A stretch of 64,000 nucleotides of DNA. It comes from JAFARE01 sp963777285. GTDB lineage: Bacteria > Chloroflexota > Dormibacteria > Aeolococcales > Aeolococcaceae. Positions 27,443 through 35,366 of this stretch are shown piece by piece. The DNA lies in contig CAVZPR010000001.1 of NCBI GenBank assembly GCA_963777285.1, positions 930,001 through 994,000 of the forward strand. Direction: 5' to 3'. Both the position numbers and the translations under genes were made by a program. The first letter of the stretch is position 1, and each line of letters begins with the position of its first letter. The notes below the pieces were generated by a model that saw nothing but the letters and a program-made list of their open reading frames with translations, did not search any database and was not told where the DNA came from.

Positions 27443-30400
27443 CTACGCGGATGCTGCGCGCAGCGCCTCCGCCTGCCGGATGAAGTGCGTCGCGCGCACC
27501 GAGCGGTAGAAGTCGAGACTGCGCTGCAGCTCGCCGTCCGCGTCTGCACGAAGGCCCTCCTTCACCAGCGCCTGCGCCAGCGACAGCCGGTCGTACGCCT
27601 CATCGCCGGCCGCGCCCATCGCACCGGTGATGGCTGCAGCGCGACGCAGGTCACCGGCAGCCACCGCCCGAGCGGCGTCGGGCCACGAGCCCTCGGCGCG
27701 CGCGAGGGCGGCCACAAGCTCTGCTCCCCTGCCCAGGGCAGCCGCGGTGAACGCGAAGATGTGGATGCCCAGCATCGCGGTGCCGAGGCCGCCGGCGGCC
27801 AGCTGAGGCAGCGCTTCAGAGGCAAGCGCGGCAGCACGACCGTCGTCGCCGAGCTCGTGGAACACGCCGGCGCACCCCATCACGGCCGTCATGCGGTTCT
27901 GCGGGTCACGCACCCGCCTCGACGCGTCCAGCGCGCGCTCGCAGTCCGCGCGCGCCTCCTCGACTTCGTCTCGAGCCATGCGGATCCAGGCGCGGTCCAC
28001 ATAGTTCGGGGCCGCCAGGTAGTGCGACTGGCCGGACTCGACCCCAGCGAGGAACTCGTTGGCCGATGCCAGGGCCGTGTCCCAGTCGCCCAGCACGAAG
28101 TCGTCGCGGACCTGGCCGAGGAACCACCTCTCCAGCGTCGTCTGGCCGAATCGAGCGGCCGTCCGCCCGGCTTCGCGGCGCTGTTCACGGCCTTCGCGGA
28201 GGCGCCCCACGATGAAGAGCGACGCCGCGTAGTTGCCCTGCGCCCGGCTCAGCTCGTACACGTCGCCGGAGGCCCTGGCCGTGGCGATGGCGTTCTCGAG
28301 ATCCTGCAACCCGCCGGCGTCGTTGGCGTCCACCCTCGCCACCCCGATCGTATTCATTGCAGCGCAGCGCAGCCGGTCGTCGTCCACGACGTCAGCCAGA
28401 GCCAGCGCCTGCCTGCCTAGCTCCAGGGCCTCGGGCCTGCTGGCGAGCATGGCGAAGCGCGACATGTCGCCAAGCACATGAGCCGTGGCGCGCGACGAGG
28501 GAAGCGCTGCCGCGATGCCCTGCGCCTCGCTGACCTGCTGGAAGGCGCGGTCCGAATCGCCCGACAGCCAGGTGATCTCCGCCAGCAGCAACGCCGCTTC
28601 GGCGGCTGCCTCCGTCTCGCCGCAGGCGACGAGCTCGTCGCGCGCCGCCGCGACCAGACCGGCGTCGGATTCGTCGGCGAGAAAGCGCGCGCGGCCCAGC
28701 TTGGAGAGCAGCAGCGCATGGTCGCGGGATCCGGCCGGCGCAAGCCGCAGCGCGCCCTCGTAGTAACGCGCCGAGCCCGCGAAGACGTTGAGGGCGAAGG
28801 CGCGGTCGCCGGCGTCGCGGAGGCTGGCGAGCACGCGCTGAGCGAACGCCGCATCGAGGTGATCGCCCGTCGCCTGCTGCAGCTCCATGGCGCTCATGTA
28901 GTGGTGCGCGAGCATCTCGGCATGGTCCTCGACACGTCCCAGCTCCTCGAGCCACTCCGCGGCGCGCCGATGCTTTCCGGCGCGGACCGCGCGCGGGATC
29001 TGCCCGTACGCGACGTCGCGCACGAGGACGTGCTGGAACGCAAACTCGACATCACCCGAGGTCGATGAGCGGCGCGCGCGCTGCACGAAATCCTTGCGCT
29101 CCAACGCATGCAGCAGCCGCTCCGCGTCACCGCGGTCGAGCTGGCCGACCGCGGCGACGCCGCCCAGCCAGAACACCTTGCCGATGACGGCGGCATCCTG
29201 CACGAGCCGCTTCTCCGCGGCGCTGAGCGCGTCGATGCGCGCGGCGATGATGCCCTGCACGGTGTCGGGGAGGAACTCGCCGGCGTCGCTCCCCCGCTCC
29301 GCCTGCATGCGCACGTACTGCTCCGCATAGAGGGGATTGCCACCGGCGCGCTCGACCAGCGCCTGCTGCGTCTCGACCGACATGACCGGCCGGTCGCTGA
29401 GGCTGCTGATGAGCCGCGCCGTCTCCTCCTCGGTCAGCGGCGAGAGCGACAGCGTCGTCGCGTTGCGCGCGCCGCCGCCCCACCCGCTCCGCCGCTCCAG
29501 GAGCTCAGGTCGCGTGGCGCACAGGACCAGCAGCGGCACCGCACCGCCCCAATCCACCAGGTGCTCGACGAAGTCGAGCAGGCTGTCATCCGCCCACTGC
29601 AGGTCCTCGAAGACCAGAACGAGGGGCCGGCGCTCCGCCAGGCATTCGAAGAACCGTCGCCAGGCGGCGAACGCCTCGCCCTGGCGGTCGCCGGATCTTT
29701 CCAGCGCGCCCAGCCCGACCAGTGGATGCAGCTGCTCCTCGATCCACTGCGCCTCGTCCGGCTCGGCGACGGTCTCGCGCACCGCGGCGTGCAGCTTTGT
29801 CCCGGCCTCGTCCGAGGCGTCGGTCTCGAGGATCCCGGCCTGCGCCTTGACCATCTCGGCGAGGGCCCAGAACGTCACGCCCTCGCCGTAGGGCAGCGAC
29901 CGTCCCTGCCGCCAGTACACGAGTCCGCTGGGGTCGACGTCGACGATGTGAAAGAGCTCGGACACCAGCCGGCTCTTGCCGATTCCCGGCACCCCGACGA
30001 TCGTCACCAGCTGCGGCGATCGCTCGCGGCGCACCCGCGACAGCGCATCCACCACGACGCGCAGCTCGTGCTCACGCCCGATGAGCGGACCGCCGGTGCG
30101 CGTCAGGTCGACGCCGAAGCTGGCTCGCGCTTCGAGCGCTTCCCACACCCGCACCGGCTCCGATTTGCCTTTCGCGGCCACGGGTTCTGCTTCTCGATAG
30201 GAGATCGCCGCCGACGTGGCGCGGTGCGTGATCTCGCCGACGAGGATGCCGTTCACCGGTGCTGCGGTCTGCAGCCGCGAGGTGGTGTTGACCACATCAC
30301 CCGACACCATGCCCTCCCCCTCGGAGGGCCGGGCGCCGAGCGACACCAGCGCCTCGCCGGTGTTCACCGCGATGCGCAGCTGCAGCGTCGCATCCTGCTC

Positions 30401-30760
30401 GTTCACCCAGTCGCGTATGGCGAGCGATGCACGCACCGCGCGCTCTGCGTCGTCCTCGTGCGCCACCGGCGCGCCGAACACCGCCATCACCGCGTCGCCG
30501 ATGAACTTCTCGACGGTTCCGCCGAAGCGTTCGATCTCGCGTCGCAGGCGCGCGTAGTAGGGCGACAGCAGCGCCCGCACGTCCTCCGGGTCGAGCCGCT
30601 CGGCGCGGGACGTGAAGCCGACCAGGTCCGCGAAGAGCACCGTGACCACCTTGCGTTCCTCGCCGCCCGCGGCGGGCACCACGGCGATCGTGTTGCCGCA
30701 CTGCGAGCAGAACCGTGCACCCGGCTGGTTGTCGTGGCCGCAGGACGGACAGACGTTCAC
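27443..30760 (-). CDS. Zinc-ribbon class III nucleotidyl cyclase - AAA ATPase - TPR regulator
   Basis: 1105 aa from GTG 30760. N-terminal zinc ribbon CPSCGHDNQPGARFCSQCG (residues ~4-22). A class III cyclase domain follows at ~35-210 with both metal Asp (LFADLVGFTS, KFIGDAVMAVFGAP), the adenine-type Lys before FIGD, and SGDVVNTTSRLQ. Then an ATPase of the AAA_16/STAND type: LIGREHELRVVV, Walker A GVPGIGKSRLV, Walker B LVLVFEDLQWADDS. The C-terminal ~550 residues are helical TPR-like repeats. It probably makes cAMP (or another cyclic nucleotide) in response to a signal sensed through the TPR part. The start overlaps the thioesterase stop (GTGA), so it is the third gene of an amidohydrolase-thioesterase-cyclase transcript. 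Confidence 0.92.
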   Translation of the reverse strand: MNVCPSCGHDNQPGARFCSQCGNTIAVVPAAGGEERKVVTVLFADLVGFTSRAERLDPEDVRALLSPYYARLRREIERFGGTVEKFIGDAVMAVFGAPVAHEDDAERAVRASLAIRDWVNEQDATLQLRIAVNTGEALVSLGARPSEGEGMVSGDVVNTTSRLQTAAPVNGILVGEITHRATSAAISYREAEPVAAKGKSEPVRVWEALEARASFGVDLTRTGGPLIGREHELRVVVDALSRVRRERSPQLVTIVGVPGIGKSRLVSELFHIVDVDPSGLVYWRQGRSLPYGEGVTFWALAEMVKAQAGILETDASDEAGTKLHAAVRETVAEPDEAQWIEEQLHPLVGLGALERSGDRQGEAFAAWRRFFECLAERRPLVLVFEDLQWADDSLLDFVEHLVDWGGAVPLLVLCATRPELLERRSGWGGGARNATTLSLSPLTEEETARLISSLSDRPVMSVETQQALVERAGGNPLYAEQYVRMQAERGSDAGEFLPDTVQGIIAARIDALSAAEKRLVQDAAVIGKVFWLGGVAAVGQLDRGDAERLLHALERKDFVQRARRSSTSGDVEFAFQHVLVRDVAYGQIPRAVRAGKHRRAAEWLEELGRVEDHAEMLAHHYMSAMELQQATGDHLDAAFAQRVLASLRDAGDRAFALNVFAGSARYYEGALRLAPAGSRDHALLLSKLGRARFLADESDAGLVAAARDELVACGETEAAAEAALLLAEITWLSGDSDRAFQQVSEAQGIAAALPSSRATAHVLGDMSRFAMLASRPEALELGRQALALADVVDDDRLRCAAMNTIGVARVDANDAGGLQDLENAIATARASGDVYELSRAQGNYAASLFIVGRLREGREQRREAGRTAARFGQTTLERWFLGQVRDDFVLGDWDTALASANEFLAGVESGQSHYLAAPNYVDRAWIRMARDEVEEARADCERALDASRRVRDPQNRMTAVMGCAGVFHELGDDGRAAALASEALPQLAAGGLGTAMLGIHIFAFTAAALGRGAELVAALARAEGSWPDAARAVAAGDLRRAAAITGAMGAAGDEAYDRLSLAQALVKEGLRADADGELQRSLDFYRSVRATHFIRQAEALRAASA

Positions 30761-31308
30761 GCGTCCTCCTCGCCCGCCGCGTCGAGGGCGCGCTTGCGCA
30801 GCAACCGCTGCTCGCGTCTGATCCGCGCCTGCGCCTGGCGGCGCCGCTCGTCCTCTGTCTCCGCGACGACCGGTGACACGGGCGCCGGCTTGCCGTCGGC
30901 GCCGAGGCCGACGAACACGAGGTGCGCGCTGGCCACGTGACGCCGCTCTCCGGTGGGCACGGTCTCGACGTCGACGCGCACGCCCACCTCCATGGAGCTG
31001 CGGTGCGCGTCGTTGACCATGGCCAGCACCGTGACCAGATCGCCGATGTACACCGGCGACAGGAAGCTCATGTCGTCCATCGCCGCCGTGACCACGCGGC
31101 GCCGGGCGTGGCGTGCCGCGGCGATGCCGGCCGCGGTGTCCACCAGGCGCATGATGGTGCCGCCGTGGACGTACCCGGCGTTGTTCGCGTGCTCGATCTC
31201 CATAACCACGCAGATGGTCGTGCGCGACAGCGACGCGGCGCGCGGCGCGGTGTCGACGTGTTCGTACATGTCGTCGCGAGCCTCGCGGAAGCGGACGAAC
31301 TGATCCAT
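30757..31308 (-). CDS. Acyl-CoA thioesterase, hotdog fold
   Basis: 183 aa from ATG 31308, overlapping the M20 gene stop (TGATG). Hotdog fold of the YciA/acyl-CoA hydrolase group: TTICVVMEIEHANNAGYVHG, then GGTIMRLVDTAAGIAAARHA (catalytic Asp region), TAAMDDMSFLSPVYIGDLVT, SMEVGVRVDVETVPTGERRH, VASAHLVFVGLGADGKP. The charged C-terminal helix ERRRQAQARIRREQRLLRKR is longer than needed for the fold. It hydrolyses acyl-CoA to free acid and CoA in the cytosol; chain length unknown. Its stop overlaps the cyclase start by 4 nt, implying fixed stoichiometry with it. Confidence 0.88.
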   Translation of the reverse strand: MDQFVRFREARDDMYEHVDTAPRAASLSRTTICVVMEIEHANNAGYVHGGTIMRLVDTAAGIAAARHARRRVVTAAMDDMSFLSPVYIGDLVTVLAMVNDAHRSSMEVGVRVDVETVPTGERRHVASAHLVFVGLGADGKPAPVSPVVAETEDERRRQAQARIRREQRLLRKRALDAAGEEDA

Positions 31309-32498
31309 CAGCGCAGGATCGCGAGCGCGGCGCGCACCAGCGTTTCCGCGCCCACGGGCAGGCACGCCTCGTCGATGTCGAAGCCGGCGCTGTGGTGCGG
31401 CGCCACGGGGCCGCGCTCGGGGTGTCCCGCACCCACCAGGAAGTAGCAGCCGGGGGCGCGCTGCAGGAACAACGCGACGTCATCCCCGACGGTGATGGGA
31501 CGGGCGACGTCGACGTGGTCCTTCCCCACCGCTGCGACGGCCGCGTCGTGCACGGTGGCGGCGACACCCGCGTCGCTGACGACCGGCGGACAGCCCGAGC
31601 CGCGCAAAAAGACCGCCTCGGCGCGCGCCGCCGCGGCGACGCCGGCGGAGACCTCGCCGACGCGGCGCAGCAGGCGCTCGCGCTCGCCCTCGTCGACGGC
31701 GCGCACCGTCCCCTCGATCTCGACCACGTCGGCGATGACGTTGAACGCCGTGCCGCCGGCCACCTTGCCCAGCGTGATGACGGCGGGGGAGAACGGCGAG
31801 GTCTCGCGGCTGACGATCGTCTGCAGGGCGAGGATCACCTCGGCCGCCGCCACGACCGGGTCAACCGTCGTGTGCGGCATCCCGCCGTGGCCGCCCTGAC
31901 CGCGCACGCTGATGGTGAAGCTGTCGGCGCTGCCGAAGACCACCCCTGGCGTGACCGCCACGCGCCCCACCTGCAGCGGCGCCCAGAGATGGAGGCCGAC
32001 GACGCGGTCGACGCCGTCGGCGGCGCCGTCGCGGATCATCGGCTCTGCGCCCTCGGCCTTCTCCTCCGCGGGCTGCATGCAGACGCGGAGGCGGCCGGCC
32101 CAGGCGTCGCGCATCGACGCCAGCATGGTCGCGGCACCCAGCGCGATGGCCACGTGCCCGTCGTGACCGCAGGCGTGCATGACGCCGTCGACCTCGGAGC
32201 GCACCGCCCGCCGGTCGCGCTCCTGCAGGGGCAGCGCGTCCATGTCGGCGCGGAGCATCAGCGTCGGCCCCGCGCCGCCGCCGTCGAGGTCGGCGACGAC
32301 GCCGGTGCCACCGACCCCCGTCCGCACCGAGAATCCCAGGTCCTGGCAGCGCGACGCAGCGAGGTCGGCGGTGCGCCGCTCCTCGTGGGACAGCTCCGGG
32401 TGACGGTGGATGTCACGGCGCGTCTCCACCATCGCATCACGTACGCGACCGACCCCGGCGCGAACCCGGCCGTCGAGGTCTGCGGACGCGCCGGTCAC
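31308..32498 (-). CDS. M20D-family amidohydrolase (N-acyl amino acid hydrolase type)
   Basis: 396 aa from GTG 32498 (VTGASADLDGRVRAGVGRVR). Family marks in order: VETRRDIHRHPELSHEERRT, TLMLRADMDALPLQE (metal Asp), GVMHACGHDGHVAIALGAA (metal Cys/His ligands), CMQPAEEKAEGAEPMI (catalytic Glu pair), VRGQGGHGGMPHTTVDPVVA, and the final HHSAGFDIDEACLPVG His ligand. Such enzymes cleave N-acyl amino acids, hippurate or indole-acetyl conjugates with two metal ions. First gene of the M20-thioesterase-cyclase transcript; the link of two acyl-releasing enzymes with a cyclase suggests an acyl-derived signal or nutrient, which is inference. Confidence 0.92.
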   Translation of the reverse strand: MTGASADLDGRVRAGVGRVRDAMVETRRDIHRHPELSHEERRTADLAASRCQDLGFSVRTGVGGTGVVADLDGGGAGPTLMLRADMDALPLQERDRRAVRSEVDGVMHACGHDGHVAIALGAATMLASMRDAWAGRLRVCMQPAEEKAEGAEPMIRDGAADGVDRVVGLHLWAPLQVGRVAVTPGVVFGSADSFTISVRGQGGHGGMPHTTVDPVVAAAEVILALQTIVSRETSPFSPAVITLGKVAGGTAFNVIADVVEIEGTVRAVDEGERERLLRRVGEVSAGVAAAARAEAVFLRGSGCPPVVSDAGVAATVHDAAVAAVGKDHVDVARPITVGDDVALFLQRAPGCYFLVGAGHPERGPVAPHHSAGFDIDEACLPVGAETLVRAALAILR

Positions 32499-32508
32499 CT
32501 GCGCTGGG

Positions 32509-32850
32509 TCAGGGGAGCTCGCCGCCGAGACGCAGCGCCACCGCCTGCAACGCGCCGTTGTTGACCACGCGCGTGGCTCCGGCGGCGAGGGCGCGGCGAC
32601 GCAGCTGCCGCTCCGCGTGGTGGCAGAAGCCGGCGATCGGCAGCTCGGGGCGCGCCGCACGCAGCGTGGCGATCAGCTCCACGCGCTCGTCGGCGTGCGC
32701 GTTGAGGTCGACGAAGACGGCGTCGACCGGCGGCACGGCGTCGCCGACCACGAGTGCGCACGTACCCCCGGCACGCCGCATTGCGGACTGCAGCTGGGCG
32801 GCGAACATCAGGTCGTCGCTCACCAACGCGACGGTCCTCGAGCGCGGCAC
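32509..32850 (-). CDS. Degenerate receiver-like protein
   Basis: 113 aa from GTG 32850. It follows the alternating beta-alpha pattern of a response-regulator receiver: VALVSDDLMFAAQLQSAMRR with an acidic pair, VDAVFVDLNAH with a phospho-acceptor-like Asp, PIAGFCHH where Thr/Ser is normal, and ATRVVNNGAL where the conserved Lys is replaced by Asn. So it has the fold but lacks switch residues and has no output domain. It may act as a non-phosphorylated protein-interaction domain. It ends 10 nt before the M20 gene start and is probably co-transcribed with it; it is divergent from the dehydrogenase gene at 32926. Confidence 0.65.
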   Translation of the reverse strand: MPRSRTVALVSDDLMFAAQLQSAMRRAGGTCALVVGDAVPPVDAVFVDLNAHADERVELIATLRAARPELPIAGFCHHAERQLRRRALAAGATRVVNNGALQAVALRLGGELP

Positions 32851-32925
32851 CGCCCCATCATAGGTGCGCGGCCCCGCCGCCTCGCGGCAGACTGGGCACC
32901 ACCAGCCGCACTTGGAGAGCGCGCC

Positions 32926-33801
32926 ATGCAGATCAACAGCGTCGGCGTCATCGGCGCCGGGCTCATGGGGTCGGGGATTGCGGAGATCTGCGCCCGGCAG
33001 GAGCTGCGTACCATCGTCGCCGAGGCGGGGCAGGCGCAGCTCGCGGCGGGACGGCGTCGCGTCGAAGGCTCGCTGCAGCACGCCCGCGAGCGCGGCAAGC
33101 TCAGTGCCGACGAGGCCGAGCAGACGCTGGAGTCCATCCGCTTCACCACCGACCTGGACGAGCTCGGCGGCTGCGACATCTGCATAGAGGCGATCGTCGA
33201 GCACCTCCCCGCCAAGACCGAGCTGTTCGAGAAGCTGGACGCCATCGCGCCCGCGCACGCCATCCTTGCCACCAACACCTCGTCGCTTCCCATCATCGAG
33301 ATCGCTCGCGTCACGTCGCGCCCGGAGCGGGTCATCGGCACGCACTTCTTCAACCCGCCCACGGTGATGCGGCTGCTCGAGGTGGTTCGCAGCATCGCCA
33401 CCAGCGACACGACGCTCGACGAGACCCGCATCTTCGGCGCGCGTCTCGACAAGCGCATCATCGTGGCGCAGGACCGCGGCGGATTCATCGTGAACCTTTT
33501 GCTCATCCCGTTCCTCACGCACGCGGTGCGCCTCTACGAATCGGGTTTCGCCAGCCGTGAGGACATCGACGAGGGGATGCGGCTGGGATGCGGCCACCCG
33601 ATGGGCCCGCTGCAGCTGCTGGACTACATCGGCCTAGACACGGCGCAGTTCGTCTGCAACTCGCTGTACGAGGAGTACGCCAACGCCGACTACGCGCCGC
33701 CGCCGCTCCTGCGCCGCATGGTGGCGGCGGGCTGGCTGGGTCGCAAGAGCGGCCGCGGCTTCTACGAGTACGAGGGCTCGCAGGCCGCGGGAGTCAATTG
33801 A
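32926..33801 (+). CDS. 3-hydroxybutyryl-CoA / 3-hydroxyacyl-CoA dehydrogenase
   Basis: 291 aa from ATG 32926, the usual length for PaaH/Hbd-type enzymes. The N-terminal Rossmann fold binds NAD(P): SVGVIGAGLMGSGIAEICA. Then CDICIEAIVEHLPAKTELF, ILATNTSSLPIIEIA (catalytic Ser region), PERVIGTHFFNPPTVMRLLE (catalytic His in THFFNP), and DRGGFIVNLLLIPFLTHAVR. The C-terminal domain has EGMRLGCGHPMGPLQLLDYI and GRKSGRGFYEYE. It interconverts 3-hydroxyacyl-CoA and 3-oxoacyl-CoA in beta-oxidation or butyrate/PHB metabolism. It is a single-gene transcript; the 3' end overlaps the convergent gene by 8 nt. Confidence 0.93.
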   Translation: MQINSVGVIGAGLMGSGIAEICARQELRTIVAEAGQAQLAAGRRRVEGSLQHARERGKLSADEAEQTLESIRFTTDLDELGGCDICIEAIVEHLPAKTELFEKLDAIAPAHAILATNTSSLPIIEIARVTSRPERVIGTHFFNPPTVMRLLEVVRSIATSDTTLDETRIFGARLDKRIIVAQDRGGFIVNLLLIPFLTHAVRLYESGFASREDIDEGMRLGCGHPMGPLQLLDYIGLDTAQFVCNSLYEEYANADYAPPPLLRRMVAAGWLGRKSGRGFYEYEGSQAAGVN

Positions 33802-34228
33802 GGCGCTGCGTGCCCAGCTGAGGCGGCGGCTGGCGCTCCAGGACGTGGAGATGGACGCCGGCCAGGCGCACGTCCTGGTGCCAGAACTCGGCCGCGTACG
33901 TGCCCGGCTCGCCGAACATGGGCTGCAGCACGGTGACCGTCGAGATGCTCACCTCCTGCCCCGGCTCGAGCTTGGCGCCCTGCGACTGGAACTGCAGGTT
34001 GGCCGCGGGGATCACCAGCTTGCCGTCGGCGTCGACGAAGCGCAGCTCGACCTGGCGCGTCTCCCCCACGTCCGCGGGGCCGAAGCGAAAGCCGGCGACC
34101 ACGGCGAACGCGGCGCGCCCGGGCAGCTGCGGCAGCGCCAGCGTGCTGAAGCCGCCGCCGAGGACGTAGAGCTTGCCGTCGGGCGGCACCACGGCGCTGT
34201 CCGCGAAGAAGGCGAACGACATCTCCAT
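33794..34228 (-). CDS. Conserved protein of the DUF6941 type, unknown function
   Basis: 144 aa. Begins MEMSFAFFADSAVVPPDGKL with YVLGGGFSTLALPQLPGRAA, then FRFGPADVGETRQVELRFVD and LAGVHLHVLERQ at the end; this layout matches small uncharacterised DUF6941-like proteins with a C2/beta-sandwich look (a ligand-free beta fold). No signal peptide or membrane helix, so it is cytosolic. Its start lies only 28 bp from the divergent ferredoxin-like gene, leaving little room for two separate promoters. Confidence 0.7.
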   Translation of the reverse strand: MEMSFAFFADSAVVPPDGKLYVLGGGFSTLALPQLPGRAAFAVVAGFRFGPADVGETRQVELRFVDADGKLVIPAANLQFQSQGAKLEPGQEVSISTVTVLQPMFGEPGTYAAEFWHQDVRLAGVHLHVLERQPPPQLGTQRLN

Positions 34229-34256
34229 GGACGGCTAGCTTGCCACCATAGCGGGG

Positions 34257-34595
34257 ATGGACGACCGCGGCGAGCACCGCAACCTCCACGTCTTCGTGTG
34301 CACCACCGTGGGGCGCCACCACTGCGGTGGCCAGGGATCGGAGCGCATCCTGCAGCGGCTGCGCGACGAGGTCGAGCGGCGCGACCTGCACTGGGTTCGC
34401 ACCACACGCATGGGATGCAACCAGCAGCACCACCAGGGACCCATCGTCATCGTGTATCCCGACGGCGTGTGGTACGGGCGGCTCCAGGTCTCCGACATCG
34501 ACGAGATCATCGACTCGCACCTGATCAGCGGCCGGCCCGTGGAGCGGCTGCGCATCGTGCCCGACGGCCCCTGGTCGGCGACCTCGCTCACCTGA
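34257..34595 (+). CDS. Thioredoxin-like [2Fe-2S] ferredoxin with a Cys-to-His ligand change
   Basis: 112 aa. The fold of thioredoxin-like (Shethna/NuoE-related) [2Fe-2S] ferredoxins is clear: LHVFVC near the start, CGGQGSERIL, then GPIVIVYPDGVWYG, VDEI-like SDIDEIIDSHL and GRPVERL. Cluster ligands in this family are four Cys, the last two as C-x3-C just before the GP. Here the ligands are Cys15, Cys23, Cys54 and His58: the segment reads MGCNQQHHQGP, so the fourth Cys is replaced by His at exactly the right spacing. A 3Cys-1His cluster would have a different potential and proton coupling. Start ATG 34257. Confidence 0.85.
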   Translation: MDDRGEHRNLHVFVCTTVGRHHCGGQGSERILQRLRDEVERRDLHWVRTTRMGCNQQHHQGPIVIVYPDGVWYGRLQVSDIDEIIDSHLISGRPVERLRIVPDGPWSATSLT

Positions 34596-34654
34596 GCCTG
34601 GTCGCCGAAGTCCCTGCGTAGTACCGTGATGTTCCCAGCACAGGAGGATTCACC

Positions 34655-34930
34655 ATGGGGTACTTCCGGGGTTTCATCCACGGCGCCGTCGCCGGGACGG
34701 TGATCGGGCTCTGTGTCGCGCCCCAGACCGGCGACCGCACCCGCACGCAGCTGCGCGAAGGGGCCAAGGCGGTTCGCGAAGGCGCGGACGTTACCGCGCG
34801 TGCGCTGAAGCGCGTCGCACCCGTCGCAACCAGCGCGGTGCAGGTGATGGAGCGGGTCCGTCACCGCGCCGACGCCGACGCCGCGTCGGTGCACGGCAAC
34901 GGCAACATCGGGGTGACGACGGACCGCTGA
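34655..34930 (+). CDS. YtxH-domain small membrane-associated protein
   Basis: 91 aa with a strong ribosome site (AGGAGG eight bases before the ATG). MGYFRGFIHGAVAGTVIGLC is the short glycine-rich N-terminal helix of YtxH proteins, followed by VAPQTGDRTRTQLREGAKAV, the usual LFAPKSGxETR-like motif, then an amphipathic helix with heptad character (residues ~35-70). In Firmicutes YtxH members are stress proteins; no activity is known. It is 59 nt downstream of the ferredoxin gene and may share its transcript. Confidence 0.85.
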   Translation: MGYFRGFIHGAVAGTVIGLCVAPQTGDRTRTQLREGAKAVREGADVTARALKRVAPVATSAVQVMERVRHRADADAASVHGNGNIGVTTDR

Positions 34931-34946
34931 TCCCGGCGCGCGGAGG

Positions 34947-35366
34947 TCAGGCCGCGGCACCCTCAGGTGCGCCCAGGTCACCGAGCGCGCAGAGGACCGC
35001 GAGCGTGCCGCCGACAAGGTCCAGCACGTTCATCGCCAGCGTGAAGTGCAGCGTGACGACGCTGCGCGTGCCGGCGGCGTCGTCGCTGATGACGAACCCG
35101 ACGATCGCCAGCAGCAGCAGGAACGCGCCGGCACCGAGCGTGACCGCGATGGCCGTGCGCGATGGGGCAACCCAGCCGGCGTAGGCGAAGGCTGCGGCCA
35201 GCAGCAGGTCGATCACGTCGCGCAGGTACGTGAGGTGCAGCGCGACTCCGTCGAAGTTGCCGCCGGCGTGCCCGGCCACGACGTGTCCGGCGTCGCCGGT
35301 GAAGAAGCCCCCGACACCGCAGACGACGAACACGGCGGCGGCGATCTGGGCAAACGCTCGCGTCAT
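34947..35366 (-). CDS. DUF4383 four-helix membrane protein
   Basis: 139 aa. Four hydrophobic helices: FAQIAAAVFVVCGVGGFFTG, DVIDLLLAAAFAYAGWV, AIAVTLGAGAFLLLLAIVGF and HFTLAMNVLDLVGGTLAVLC. The order resembles DUF4383 proteins of Actinobacteria, which have HLxxxxHxxxG-like motifs; here the equivalent is GGNFDGVALHLTYLRDVIDL. Its start overlaps the PP2C stop (ATGA), so it is translationally coupled to the phosphatase and ends the HAD-PP2C-DUF4383 transcript. Function unknown. Confidence 0.75.
   Translation of the reverse strand: MTRAFAQIAAAVFVVCGVGGFFTGDAGHVVAGHAGGNFDGVALHLTYLRDVIDLLLAAAFAYAGWVAPSRTAIAVTLGAGAFLLLLAIVGFVISDDAAGTRSVVTLHFTLAMNVLDLVGGTLAVLCALGDLGAPEGAAA

Noticed and set aside
29108..30940. 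Plus-strand 610-codon frame over the big cyclase gene
   Set aside because: Antisense to a gene with clear cyclase and Walker motifs; composition is Arg/His-rich shadow typical of high GC.
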